NCBI GenBank assembly: GCA_013154075.1
Contig: JAADDG010000082.1
Span: 1-17,554, forward strand
Reading direction: 5' to 3'
Origin: Campylobacterota bacterium
GTDB taxonomy: Bacteria; Campylobacterota; Campylobacteria; Campylobacterales; JAADDG01
DNA: 17,554 nt
Position 1 is the first letter of the stretch. Every line of letters begins with the position of its first letter. Below are positions 1 to 8,032 of this stretch, piece after piece. The position numbers and the translations under genes were made by a program. Under the pieces are notes generated by a model. The model ran no database searches, was not told the origin of the DNA, and was given only the letters and a program-made list of their open reading frames with translations.

Positions 1-30
1 ATCTCTCTTTATACTATTATAACAAAATTA
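1..30 (+). promoter_or_regulatory. Candidate promoter of the amidohydrolase gene
   Basis: TATACT at 10-15 resembles a -10 box, with an alternative TATTAT at 15-20. The -35 region would lie mostly outside the window and cannot be judged. The ribosome binding site AAGGA at 46-50 lies 9 nt before the ATG at 60. This rests on one short motif in AT-rich DNA. Confidence 0.3.
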
Positions 31-59
31 AGAGGTGCAAAGAAAAAGGATTTTACCAA

Positions 60-1041
60 ATGCAAACCGTGGATATTCATTCTCACTTATTAAATAGGGA
101 AGTTAAATTTGATAGGTTTTATGACAGGTTGGCGGTAAAGTTTTTTGCCAAGAGGTTTGGCATGGAGATAGAGGAGATATATAAAGATCCCTATCAAGCT
201 TATATAAAAGCTCTTACAAAAAATATACGAGAATCTAAATATCTTAAAAAAGCCGTGGTTTTCGGAGTGGATGCGAAGAGAGATTCAAAAGGAAAAGTTC
301 TCCACAGAGATAAAACGGTTTGCGCTACGAATGAAGATCTTTTGACTCTCTATGAAAATAACAAAGATATTATAATCCCTTTTTTCTCCATCAATCCAAA
401 CCGTCCCGACGCTTTAGATCTGATAGATTATTATTATGAAAAAGGCTTTAGGGGAGCTAAGTTTTTGCAAAACTATTGGAACGTGGATACGAGAGAGGAG
501 AGATATCTGCCGTATTTTGAAAAACTGAAATCAAAAAATCTCCCCTTGATCATCCATGTAGGGAGTGAGAGTTCGGTTAGCTCTCATAAGGAGTGTGAGA
601 GTTTAGAGATGCTTGAAGCTCCTTTAAGGGTGGGGGGTGAAGGTAATAGCGGCGCATATGGGGATAGAGTATGAAATGAGTAAAATATTTAAATCTCTAT
701 CCAAAAATCCTAAAAACTTTGGCAAGAACTATTTTAAGCTTTTAGAGATGTTAAAAGAGCACAATAATCTCTATGCCGATATTTCGGCTCTTTTGACTCC
801 GGTGAGAGCTAAGGTTTTAAGAGATTTGAGCCAAAGAGAAGAAATTCATGAAAAGATACTCTTTGGCACCGATTTTCCCGTCCCTTTTTCGGTGATTTTT
901 AATAGTTATGATATACCTTTTAAAAAAAGGTGGCAAATATCAAAGATCAAAAATCCCCACGACAGATATATAAGTGCTATTTTGGAATATTTTGATAAAG
1001 ATAGCCCCATCTTTACAAATTATAAAAAACTTTTGGCTTAA
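60..1041 (+). pseudogene. Amidohydrolase (amidohydrolase_2 family, TIM-barrel metal-dependent hydrolase), frameshifted
   Basis: Two overlapping reading frames, 60-674 and 637-1041, together give one protein of about 326 residues, a normal length for the family. The first half carries the N-terminal metal ligands DIHSH (His7, His9), then RGAKFLQNYW and IIHVGSE (His166). The second half carries AAHMG (about His199 in the joined protein) and the late acidic ligand in FGTDFP (about Asp271). The frame breaks at GGGGGG (632-637); removing one G restores LRVGVKVIAAHMG across the junction. The substrate is not predictable; the family hydrolyses or decarboxylates small molecules. The start at 60 has AAGGA 9 nt upstream. 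The gene converges on the TolC-type gene with only 5 nt between the stop codons. The break could be a true mutation, slippage at the G run, or a homopolymer sequencing error; the rest of both halves looks intact, which favours a recent change or an error. Confidence 0.8.
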
Positions 1042-1046
1042 AGAGG

Positions 1047-2336
1047 CTATCGGAAATTTTTCTCGAATCTCTCAAGTCCGCCCATTAGCAATATTTTGGC
1101 TTTTTGAGAGAAAATCTGACTCTCTATTGCCCCTCTCTTGGCTCTTGCGGCCGCTAAATCGGCAATGGATCTGCTAAGCTCATCGGCGTCCGCAAGCTGA
1201 TTTTCGAATCTCCCTTTTGTCAGCTTATAATACTCCTCTTTCGCTTTTGTCTCCATTTGAGCGCTTTTTAGTTTGGCTTTCAAAGCCTTTAATTCTACAT
1301 AAGCGTTTTCTATATCGCTTTTTACTTTGTTTGTATAATCTTTAAAAGCGTAAAGAGTGGAGAGTCTTTTCATTTTTGCCGCTTCTATTTTGTATTTATC
1401 CGAAAAACCATTAAAAATATTCATAGAAACCGAAGCTCCCACATAGCTTTTATCGGCATTTGTATAACCGTCTCCGTTTAGTTTCAAAGAATCTCCCTCT
1501 CTTTTTAGCGAAGCTATCAGTCCCACTTTGGGATAAAGGGAGCTTTTTGCAAGATCTATATCTTTTTGATCTATTTTCAAAGCGTATTTCAAAGCCTCGA
1601 TATCCTCTCTCTTTTTTAAAGCCTCTTTTATAATTTTCTCTTTTTTAGGTACCTTTAGATCGTTTTTTGAAAAAGAGATGGAATTTACGGGGGAGTTTAA
1701 AATATAAGAGAGCGTATTTAGAAGCTTTTGTTTATTTGCTTTTGTTTCGGTTATTTTGGCTTCTATTTCATATTTTTTCGCTTTTATGTTATATAGATCG
1801 GATAGAGGAAGAAGGTTATTTTCATAAAGACCTTTTGCTTTTTTATATGCCAAAGTTATGGCCTTTTTCGCTTCTTTCAAGGCTTGGATAGAAAAATCCA
1901 AGCTTGCCGCGGCGCTAAAGATATAGGTTGTTTTTAGATAGAGATTTCTTTTTAGATCTTTTACTTTCAGTTTGGCCTCTTTATCTTTGAATTTGGCTTT
2001 ATCTATCAAAGAGGATATGGCAAAACCGGAAAAGAGTGGGTATTTTAGAGATATTTCACCTTCGAATCTGTTTTTTTTACCCATCGGAAGTTCGGTTATG
2101 GGAAAAAGAGGCAGATGCATATACATCATCGGAGTATCTTTAAGTCTTGCCGCTTTCAAAGAGGCATCCAGTGAGGGGAGATTTTTCCCCTTTTCGCTTT
2201 TGTATAGAAAGTTTGCCGATTTTTGTAGATAGGAAGCGCTCTTTAGAGTGAGAGAGTTTTCCGCCTTTTTTATAATCTCTTCGTAGTTTTCTCCAAATAG
2301 CAGTATGGGAACTATCAATATCACAATCTTTTTCAT
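1047..2336 (-). CDS. TolC-family outer-membrane efflux channel
   Basis: Outer-membrane channel expected to form a trimeric beta-barrel with a long periplasmic alpha-helical tunnel, letting the pump export across both membranes. The 429-residue protein starts with a short signal peptide (MKKIVILIVPILLFG). It then shows two similar helical halves rich in Lys/Ala/Glu heptads with beta-strand stretches between them, as in OEP-domain proteins (about 430-490 residues). Recognisable pieces are LKYPLFSGF in the first half and ASVSMNIFNGFSDKYKIEAAK in the second, plus AYVELKALKAKLKSAQ near the end. The start chosen is the ATG at 2336, not the upstream in-frame ATG at 2402: it begins the signal peptide, overlaps the stop of the upstream MFS gene as ATGA, and has a GGGAGAAGA ribosome binding site inside that gene. 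It is the last gene of the leftward efflux operon and the only outer-membrane channel in the window. Confidence 0.88.
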   Translation of the reverse strand: MKKIVILIVPILLFGENYEEIIKKAENSLTLKSASYLQKSANFLYKSEKGKNLPSLDASLKAARLKDTPMMYMHLPLFPITELPMGKKNRFEGEISLKYPLFSGFAISSLIDKAKFKDKEAKLKVKDLKRNLYLKTTYIFSAAASLDFSIQALKEAKKAITLAYKKAKGLYENNLLPLSDLYNIKAKKYEIEAKITETKANKQKLLNTLSYILNSPVNSISFSKNDLKVPKKEKIIKEALKKREDIEALKYALKIDQKDIDLAKSSLYPKVGLIASLKREGDSLKLNGDGYTNADKSYVGASVSMNIFNGFSDKYKIEAAKMKRLSTLYAFKDYTNKVKSDIENAYVELKALKAKLKSAQMETKAKEEYYKLTKGRFENQLADADELSRSIADLAAARAKRGAIESQIFSQKAKILLMGGLERFEKNFR

Positions 2337-3883
2337 CTTCTCTTCTCCCTTTTTATATTCAAAAATAGAGCCGCCACGAAAAGAGAACCGAAAAGTCCCC
2401 AATATTCGGCATGCATAAACGTATTGTAAAATCCGTAATCATAGCTTTTAAAAAGCTCGTAATTTCTAAATATCTCTTTTATCAGATTCTCTCCCACTCC
2501 CAAAAGCTCTCTTGTTTTTTCCAAAAACCAGCTTACATATTGGGTATTTTGTATCTCTACCACTCTATCGAAATTCATATTTTTAAAAAATTCCATATTG
2601 TTTGTAGCCAAAGCGGTTCCGAAACTCCCTCCCACAAATCTCGAATAGTCCATCAAAACTATCGCAAGTTCGCTTTTATTTCCCGGAGCGCTTTGGAGAA
2701 TCAAAACGGTTATCGGAGCGAAAAACATTCCCATCCCTATACCGAAAGGTATGGTAAGGAGTATGGCTTGGGACATTGGAGTGTAATAGTTTAATTTCGG
2801 AAGCAGAAACATTGCGGATACTATATAGATTGCCGCGGCGATCGCTACGGTTTTTTTAGCTCCTATCTTATCGCTCAAAACCCCGGCAATTGGAGAAAAT
2901 ATTCCTATAAAAAGAGCGAACGCAAACACCGCTATTCCTGCGTTTAGAGTGGGTAGCATTTTGATATGCTCATAATATACCGGCAGTAAATAAAAATATT
3001 GATACATACTAAATCCGAGCACAAAAAAGTAGATAAGTATGCCGTTTACGAAATCGCTCTTTTTAAATAGAGAAAAGTCTATTAGGGTATGCTTTGAGTT
3101 TAACTCCCAAAGTGCGTAAAGAAGATAGCCTATGATGGAAGTAAAAAGCAAAACTCCGATTAAAGTGGAGTTGAACCATCCGTACTCTTGCCCCTTGCTT
3201 AGCATGATCAAAAGGGCTACGGTTCCGAGAGATAGGAAAAAGAAACTTATGAAATTGAATTTCATCTTTTCGAAAAATCTCTCTTTAGGAAGATAAGCAA
3301 GCCCCGCTATCACCAAAAGGGCGCCTATCGGGACGTTTATGAAAAATACCATCCTCCAGTTGTAATATTCCGTTAAATATCCTCCCACGGTAGGTCCCAA
3401 AGCGGGGGCGAAGCTTACTCCAAGAGCGAAGATTCCCATAGCAAGTCCCTGCTTTTGGGGAGGAAAGTATGAAAAAATCATTACATGGCTCGTTACCATA
3501 ACCAAAGCTTCGGCCACTCCCTGAAAGATTCTCGCTACGATGATGCTCTCAAGAGAGTTTGATATTCCGCATACAAATGAAGCTATACTAAACATAGCCA
3601 CTCCGAAAAGATATACGGCTTTGGATCCGAATCGCTTTATCAGATATTCGCATATCAAAAGGCCGATGGCCGCTGCGACCATATAGCTTGTGATGATCCA
3701 CTGCACGCCGTACATATCGGTAGCGAGAGGGCCTGTGAGTTTCGGGACGATTACGTCCACGACGGTCGTATCCAAAATGGCCATAAACGCCCCTACCATT
3801 ACGATAATGGTATAGATAGTTCTCTCTTTTGTGCTGATTTCCCAAGGTTTTGGGATATCTTTGGGTATATTTGTTTTGGCCAT
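2333..3883 (-). CDS. DHA2-family MFS multidrug exporter (EmrB/QacA type)
   Basis: Proton-driven inner-membrane drug exporter, 516 residues, with about 14 hydrophobic segments as expected for DHA2. Visible family motifs are FMAILDTTVVDVIVPKL (residues 33-49, motif D1 in TM1), QWIITSYMVAAAIG after it, the antiporter motif C as GVSFAPALGPTVGG (155-168), and NWRMVFFINVPIG (175-187). The N-terminus (MAKTNIPKDIPKPWEIS) is cytoplasmic and hydrophilic. The ATG at 3883 lies 2 nt after the stop of the adaptor gene, and its stop overlaps the TolC-type start by 4 nt, so the three genes are almost certainly co-transcribed. With the adaptor and channel it would form an EmrAB-TolC-like tripartite pump exporting hydrophobic compounds or uncouplers. 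The exact substrate cannot be read from sequence. Confidence 0.9.
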   Translation of the reverse strand: MAKTNIPKDIPKPWEISTKERTIYTIIVMVGAFMAILDTTVVDVIVPKLTGPLATDMYGVQWIITSYMVAAAIGLLICEYLIKRFGSKAVYLFGVAMFSIASFVCGISNSLESIIVARIFQGVAEALVMVTSHVMIFSYFPPQKQGLAMGIFALGVSFAPALGPTVGGYLTEYYNWRMVFFINVPIGALLVIAGLAYLPKERFFEKMKFNFISFFFLSLGTVALLIMLSKGQEYGWFNSTLIGVLLFTSIIGYLLYALWELNSKHTLIDFSLFKKSDFVNGILIYFFVLGFSMYQYFYLLPVYYEHIKMLPTLNAGIAVFAFALFIGIFSPIAGVLSDKIGAKKTVAIAAAIYIVSAMFLLPKLNYYTPMSQAILLTIPFGIGMGMFFAPITVLILQSAPGNKSELAIVLMDYSRFVGGSFGTALATNNMEFFKNMNFDRVVEIQNTQYVSWFLEKTRELLGVGENLIKEIFRNYELFKSYDYGFYNTFMHAEYWGLFGSLFVAALFLNIKREKRR

Positions 3884-3885
3884 TT

Positions 3886-5007
3886 TTAGTTTTCCGATCT
3901 CTCTATCGCTACGTTTGCTCCCATTCCGACTCTAAGATCCGGAGTTTTATTGAGTATACTTATTCTAACTACGAATCTTTGATCGAGTTTCGTAAACTCT
4001 CCGCTTGCTATATCTCTTGGCACGAGACTGAATGTCGCCGCGCTTGCCGGAAGTATCTTTTGAACTTTTCCTTTATATTTTCTATCGGGATAGGCGTCTA
4101 CGGTGATTTTGACACTGTTTCCTTTCTTTACGCCCTTTAGTTTCTTTTCGCTAAGTAAAACTTCTATATGAATATCATTTCTATTTACTACGCTAAATAT
4201 GGGGCTTCCTTTTTTGACTATCCTATCTTTGTTGATATATCTTTTTGCTATTTGGCCATCTATCGGCGAATATAGAGTGCAGTAAGATATTTTATTTTCT
4301 ATTTCCGTTTCGGCCGCTTTTAGGCTTTCTATATTTTTGGATAGAGACTCTATCTCTTTTTGAAGCTCTTTTAATCCCTCTTTTTTGATCTCTATAAGTC
4401 TTATTCTCTCATCCATATTTTTAAGCTCGACTCTAAGGCCTTTTAGTTTCTCTCTTTTTGCTTTTACTCCGCTTTCGAAAGCCTCTCTTTTTGTTTGAAT
4501 ATTTTCAAGTTTCTCTTTTTGGATAAGTTTTCTTGAGTAGAGTTTAGACAGTCTTTTTTCGTCTCTTTTTAGCTGAGACAGTTTGATTTCGTCGGCTTGT
4601 ATTTCGTAAAAGAAGGCTTCTATATCCTTTTTTAGCTTCTCTTTGGAGTTTTTCAAGATATTTAGGTTTGTATCGAGCTCTTTTTTTGTTTTGTCTTTTT
4701 TAATCTCTAAAGCCTCTTTCTTTTTTATCAAGGAATCTATTTGATCGGCTATTTTTTGTTTGGCTACTTGGAAATCTATCGGATCTATTTTCGCTAAAAT
4801 TTCACCCTTTTTTACATAATCTCCCTCTTTTTTCTCTATAAAGGCCACTTTGCCTCCCACTTTGAATCCTAAAGTCAAAAGTGAGTCCGTTTTGACAAAC
4901 GCGGCTTCGCTTACGGCGTTTTTCGTTCGGTAGCTGATGTAATTAAAAGCGATATAACCGAAAAGTAATATTAAAATTATTAAAATAATAGATCCGATTC
5001 TTTTCAT
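3886..5007 (-). CDS. EmrA-type HlyD-family periplasmic adaptor
   Basis: Membrane fusion protein linking the MFS pump to the outer-membrane channel; 373 residues. It has one N-terminal TM helix (about residues 5-27), a first lipoyl half (GFKVGGKVAFIEKKEGDYVKKG), and a long Lys/Glu-rich coiled-coil hairpin (about 80-240). The second lipoyl half follows (LYSPIDGQIAKRYINKDRIVKKG), then a beta-barrel domain. The stretch SLVPRDIASGEFTKLDQRF matches the EmrA/HlyD pattern SLLPPxNATGNxxKVxQR, which supports EmrA type over AcrA type. The ATG at 5007 follows a strong GGGGAGGAG ribosome binding site. It is the first gene of the leftward operon, transcribed divergently from the TetR gene, with a TATAAT box inside a palindrome upstream. 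Confidence 0.9.
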   Translation of the reverse strand: MKRIGSIILIILILLFGYIAFNYISYRTKNAVSEAAFVKTDSLLTLGFKVGGKVAFIEKKEGDYVKKGEILAKIDPIDFQVAKQKIADQIDSLIKKKEALEIKKDKTKKELDTNLNILKNSKEKLKKDIEAFFYEIQADEIKLSQLKRDEKRLSKLYSRKLIQKEKLENIQTKREAFESGVKAKREKLKGLRVELKNMDERIRLIEIKKEGLKELQKEIESLSKNIESLKAAETEIENKISYCTLYSPIDGQIAKRYINKDRIVKKGSPIFSVVNRNDIHIEVLLSEKKLKGVKKGNSVKITVDAYPDRKYKGKVQKILPASAATFSLVPRDIASGEFTKLDQRFVVRISILNKTPDLRVGMGANVAIERSEN

Positions 5008-5031
5008 CTCCTCCCCTTAAACGGCTATTTT

Positions 5032-5046
5032 GTGAATTATATTCAC
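5032..5046. promoter_or_regulatory. Probable TetR-type operator (15-bp perfect inverted repeat)
   Basis: GTGAAT-TAT-ATTCAC is a perfect inverted repeat with 6-bp arms and a 3-bp centre, in the 113-bp gap between the divergent adaptor and TetR genes. Read on the minus strand it contains TATAAT (5036-5041), so a bound repressor would cover the -10 box of the leftward efflux operon. A repressor bound between divergent genes is the usual arrangement for TetR proteins. The match to this particular regulator is inferred from position only. Confidence 0.65.
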
Positions 5047-5064
5047 TTTTTTATTAATTAATTC
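5036..5064 (-). promoter_or_regulatory. Promoter of the leftward EmrAB-TolC-like operon
   Basis: On the minus strand the -10 is a perfect TATAAT (5041 down to 5036). At 17-bp spacing the -35 position (5064-5059) reads GAATTA, which is poor, while the region upstream is A/T tracts, as is common in Campylobacterota promoters. Transcription would start near 5029, giving a leader of about 20 nt before the ATG at 5007. No equally clear promoter was found for the rightward operon; TATTAT at 5085-5090 is a weak candidate. Confidence 0.55.
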
Positions 5065-5120
5065 TTATTTAAGCAATGCTGTTCTATTATTTGGTAAAAG
5101 GTATTTGAAAAGGTATCTTT

Positions 5121-5711
5121 ATGGCTATCAAAAAGAAGGTTAAAGAGTATAAAAGAGAGCTTGTTTTAAAAAGTGCCGGAGAATTTTTGGAAAAAAGCGG
5201 ATTTGAGAAGGCGAAAATGGCGGATATCGCCTCTTATTGCGGTATTTCCGTGGGAGCTTTGTACAATCTTTTTCCATCGAAAGAGGATCTGTTTTATCAA
5301 TATGTAAATTATCAAATAGATCTCTTTTACAAAGAGCTTTTGCAAGCTTACGAATATATAAAAGAGCCGAGAGAGAGAATCAAATTTTTTATAAAGCTGA
5401 AATTTCAAAAATTTATGCAAAAAAGAGCTCTTTTGAAAGATACGGTGGCGGGAGATCCTCTATTTTTTGCGAAACTAAACGCCAACAAAGGAAATCCCGC
5501 AGCTTTGATTTATGAACTCATAGCTAAAGAGTTTGAAAAGATATCTAAAGAAGTTGATCTAAAAATCAAAGATTATGAAAAAATCTCATATCTTTTAAAT
5601 TCTTTTACATACGGCTATATAGAGTATTGGCTTATAAACGATAAAAATCTTCTTGATTTCGTAGATGAGGCTTATGAGCTTTTTATGGAGGGAGTGGTTT
5701 TAAAAAATTAA
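5121..5711 (+). CDS. TetR/AcrR-family transcriptional regulator
   Basis: DNA-binding repressor of 196 residues, a typical TetR length. The N-terminal helix-turn-helix is clear: ELVLKSAGEFLEKSGFEKAKM leads into MADIASYCGISVGALYNLF (about 33-51) followed by PSKEDLF, the hallmark TetR pattern. The remaining 140 residues form the variable ligand-binding and dimerisation region. It is the first gene of the rightward operon, 12 nt before the YbhG-like adaptor, and divergent from the EmrA-type adaptor. In E. coli the TetR protein CecR (YbiH) is encoded next to ybhGFSR, so the arrangement is a known type. By position it probably represses the leftward operon through the 5032-5046 palindrome, and perhaps its own operon too. 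The inducer is unknown. The start at 5121 has AAAAGG 7 nt upstream. Confidence 0.92.
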   Translation: MAIKKKVKEYKRELVLKSAGEFLEKSGFEKAKMADIASYCGISVGALYNLFPSKEDLFYQYVNYQIDLFYKELLQAYEYIKEPRERIKFFIKLKFQKFMQKRALLKDTVAGDPLFFAKLNANKGNPAALIYELIAKEFEKISKEVDLKIKDYEKISYLLNSFTYGYIEYWLINDKNLLDFVDEAYELFMEGVVLKN

Positions 5712-5723
5712 AAGGCGGTTGAT

Positions 5724-6881
5724 ATGCAAATAGTTAAAAAATATTTTTTAGGTTTTTTTCTTCTTTTTTTGGTTGTTTTGGCCTCTTTTTTAATCTACCA
5801 AAAACTTCATCCAAAAACTCTTCCTCCAAATCTGATAGAGGGAGTGGGGAGTATTGACGGTGATTTGATCAATATAAACGTAAAATATGCAGGCAGAGTG
5901 AAAGATATAAAAATAGATGATGGAGATAGTATCAAAAAGGGTGATATTTTAGCTGTTTTGTCATCCAAGGAGATAGAGGCTAAAAAAAGTGCTTTGAAAG
6001 CCGAGATAAAAGCCAAAAACAGAGAGCTTGAAGCCAAAAAGACTCAATTGCTGCTACTAAAAGAGACTCTTCCCAAAAACGTATCTAAAGCTAACGAGAA
6101 TCTAAAGGCCAAAGAGGCGGCTTTAAAGGAGATTTCAAACGCCATCGATACTTTAAAAAGAGTCGTTTTACAGGATGAGAGAGATTTAAAGAGGATTAAA
6201 AATCTATATGAAAAGAGGCTTGTAAACAAACATAAAGTGGAAGAGGCGGAATTGAAGCTCATAAACGATAAAAACCGTCTAAAATCTTTAAACGACAAAA
6301 GATATCAGGCAAAAGCCGCTTTGAAAGCCGCAAAAGAGGATCTCTCTCAAGCCAAAGCCACCCTAAAGAGGATAGATGCGCTCAATTTCTCCGTTTTGGC
6401 CTTAAAAGATGCGATAGAGGCTTTGAGAGCCAAAGAGGCGGAAATAGAGGCTGTTTTGAGTGAAATGGAGATTAGATCTCCCATAGATGGGTTTATAGTA
6501 GAGAAGATAGCAAATATTGGAGAGGTTTTGGCTCCCGGATCGATAGTGGCTACCGCTATAGATCCTCGTACTTTGTATTTGAAAATTTTTGTAGATACTA
6601 TAAATAACGGGAAAATAAAGATAGGGGATAAAGCTGTTATATTTTTGGATGCATATCCCGATATGCCGATAGAGGCCAAAGTCGTAAGGATCGCCCAAAA
6701 AGCGGAGTTCACTCCAAAAGAGGTGGCGGTTAGGGAGGATAGGATTCAAAGAGTCTATGCGATCCATTTAAAGCCTCTAAAGCCAAATCCTTTGCTAAAA
6801 CTCGGTATTCCGGCCATAGGAGTCGTCTCGATAGACGGCAGAAATCTTCCTAAATCACTCAAGGAGATACCTCTCTTATGA
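5724..6881 (+). CDS. YbhG-type HlyD-family adaptor for an ABC exporter
   Basis: Periplasmic membrane fusion protein, 385 residues. It has an N-terminal TM anchor (FLGFFLLFLVVLASFLIY), a first lipoyl half (YAGRVKDIKIDDGDSIKKG), and a very long Ala/Lys/Glu coiled-coil hairpin (about 85-245). A second lipoyl half (RSPIDGFIVEKIANIGEVL, about 251-269) follows. The C-terminal barrel holds QKAEFTPKEVAVREDRIQRVY, close to the AEFTPKxV...R...VY signature of YbhG-like adaptors. It differs clearly from the EmrA-type adaptor at 3886-5007, so this is a second system rather than a recent duplicate. The ATG at 5724 follows AAAGGCGG, and its stop overlaps the next gene as ATGA. It should bridge the downstream inner-membrane transporter(s) to a TolC-type channel. 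Confidence 0.88.
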   Translation: MQIVKKYFLGFFLLFLVVLASFLIYQKLHPKTLPPNLIEGVGSIDGDLININVKYAGRVKDIKIDDGDSIKKGDILAVLSSKEIEAKKSALKAEIKAKNRELEAKKTQLLLLKETLPKNVSKANENLKAKEAALKEISNAIDTLKRVVLQDERDLKRIKNLYEKRLVNKHKVEEAELKLINDKNRLKSLNDKRYQAKAALKAAKEDLSQAKATLKRIDALNFSVLALKDAIEALRAKEAEIEAVLSEMEIRSPIDGFIVEKIANIGEVLAPGSIVATAIDPRTLYLKIFVDTINNGKIKIGDKAVIFLDAYPDMPIEAKVVRIAQKAEFTPKEVAVREDRIQRVYAIHLKPLKPNPLLKLGIPAIGVVSIDGRNLPKSLKEIPLL

Positions 6882-8032
6882 AAATAGACAAAAACGTAGT
6901 GATGCTCGGAATTGTCAGTTTCTTTACCGATATGGCTTCCGCTATGATCAATCCCATACTTCCCATTTTCGTAGTGAGTATTTTACATGAAGGGATGGAC
7001 AAGCTTGGAATAGTGGTTGCGGTAGCTACGTTCGTATCCTACGCTCTTAGGCTGATTTCCGGATATATCTCGGATAGATTTTCCATAGTCAAACCTTTGG
7101 TGGTGGCGGGGTATGCGATTTCGGCTTTTAGCAAACCTCTTATAGGTTTCTCTCACGGATATAAAAGCGTAGCTGCTCTTAGAGCTCTTGAGAGGCTCGG
7201 AAAGGCTTTGAGATCCGCGCCTAAAGATAGGATGATAGCGTATTATTCAAAAAAGAGTAAAGAGGGCAAGACTTTCGGATTTCACAAAACTTTGGATATT
7301 GCGGGGGAGCTTGCCGGAAGTGTTTTGTTGTTTTTGGTTTTGCTCTATTTTGGAAGTAGTGAAGAGGTTGTTAGAAATGTTTTCTACTCCACTCTTATTC
7401 CCGGCGTTTTGGCTTTGCTGATAGTTATTTTTTTCGTAAAGGATATAAAAAAGGAGAAAAACAAAAGAGAAAATTTCAAATTGAGCCTAAATGACAAAAA
7501 GGTAATAAAGGGGCTTTTGCCCTATTTTTTCTTCATATTTTTTATTTTCAGCGACGCTTTTTTTACGATGCAGGCCAAAGAGGTGGGAATAGAGGTCTCT
7601 TTAATTCCGCTTTTGTTCATACTCTCCACTCTCACTCAGACGCTAACGAGTTACTTTTTCGGAGTTTTGACGGATAGAGCGGGAGTGTGGAGGGTGCTTT
7701 TGTTCTCTTACATAACGGGTATAATCTCTTTGGTTTTTTTGAGAATGCAAGCTCCCGTTTATACTTGGATAGCCTTTTTGTTCTTGGGACTCTTTACCGT
7801 ATCTTCTCTAAATGCCAACAGAGCTTATATAGCCAAATACAGCGATAACAAAGCCTCAGTTTACGGGGTCTTTTATGCGATGAGTGCGGTATTTAGCGCT
7901 TTGGGAGCCTATATAATAGGATTTATATGGCATGAGAGGGGAATGGCTTTGGCCTTGGATTTCTCTTTGGTAGGCTCGTTTGCGGCTCTTTTGCTCTTTT
8001 TTGTGATCGGTTTTAGAGATGGCGGATCTTGA
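6878..8032 (+). CDS. MFS permease (12-TM type) embedded in the ABC exporter operon
   Basis: Inner-membrane major facilitator permease of 384 residues with about 12 hydrophobic segments. It opens with VVMLGIVSFFTDMASAMINP, the LGxxSFFTDxxSExxxP opening of one MFS drug-efflux-like subfamily. The loop ERLGKALRSAPKDRM (105-119) and FGFHKTLDIAGELAGS (133-148) match that subfamily's RxGKGxRxAPRD and FGxHRxxDxxGxxxG signatures. It is unrelated in type to the 14-TM DHA2 pump at 2333-3883. The start overlaps the adaptor stop by 4 nt (ATGA) with AAGGAGA at 6861-6867, and its end overlaps the ABC ATPase start by 14 nt, so it is a genuine translationally coupled member of the operon. An MFS gene between a YbhG-like adaptor and its ABC ATPase is not part of the E. 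coli ybhGFSR layout. Substrate unknown. Confidence 0.85.
   Translation: MKIDKNVVMLGIVSFFTDMASAMINPILPIFVVSILHEGMDKLGIVVAVATFVSYALRLISGYISDRFSIVKPLVVAGYAISAFSKPLIGFSHGYKSVAALRALERLGKALRSAPKDRMIAYYSKKSKEGKTFGFHKTLDIAGELAGSVLLFLVLLYFGSSEEVVRNVFYSTLIPGVLALLIVIFFVKDIKKEKNKRENFKLSLNDKKVIKGLLPYFFFIFFIFSDAFFTMQAKEVGIEVSLIPLLFILSTLTQTLTSYFFGVLTDRAGVWRVLLFSYITGIISLVFLRMQAPVYTWIAFLFLGLFTVSSLNANRAYIAKYSDNKASVYGVFYAMSAVFSALGAYIIGFIWHERGMALALDFSLVGSFAALLLFFVIGFRDGGS

Noticed and set aside
1047..2402. Longer form of the TolC-type gene from the ATG at 2402
   Set aside because: The extra 22 residues precede a clear signal peptide and lie inside the upstream MFS gene; the ATG at 2336 has a good ribosome binding site and an ATGA overlap.
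6347..6767. Two 121-codon open frames on the minus strand
   Set aside because: Antisense shadows of the YbhG-like adaptor's repetitive coiled coil and barrel; no domain.
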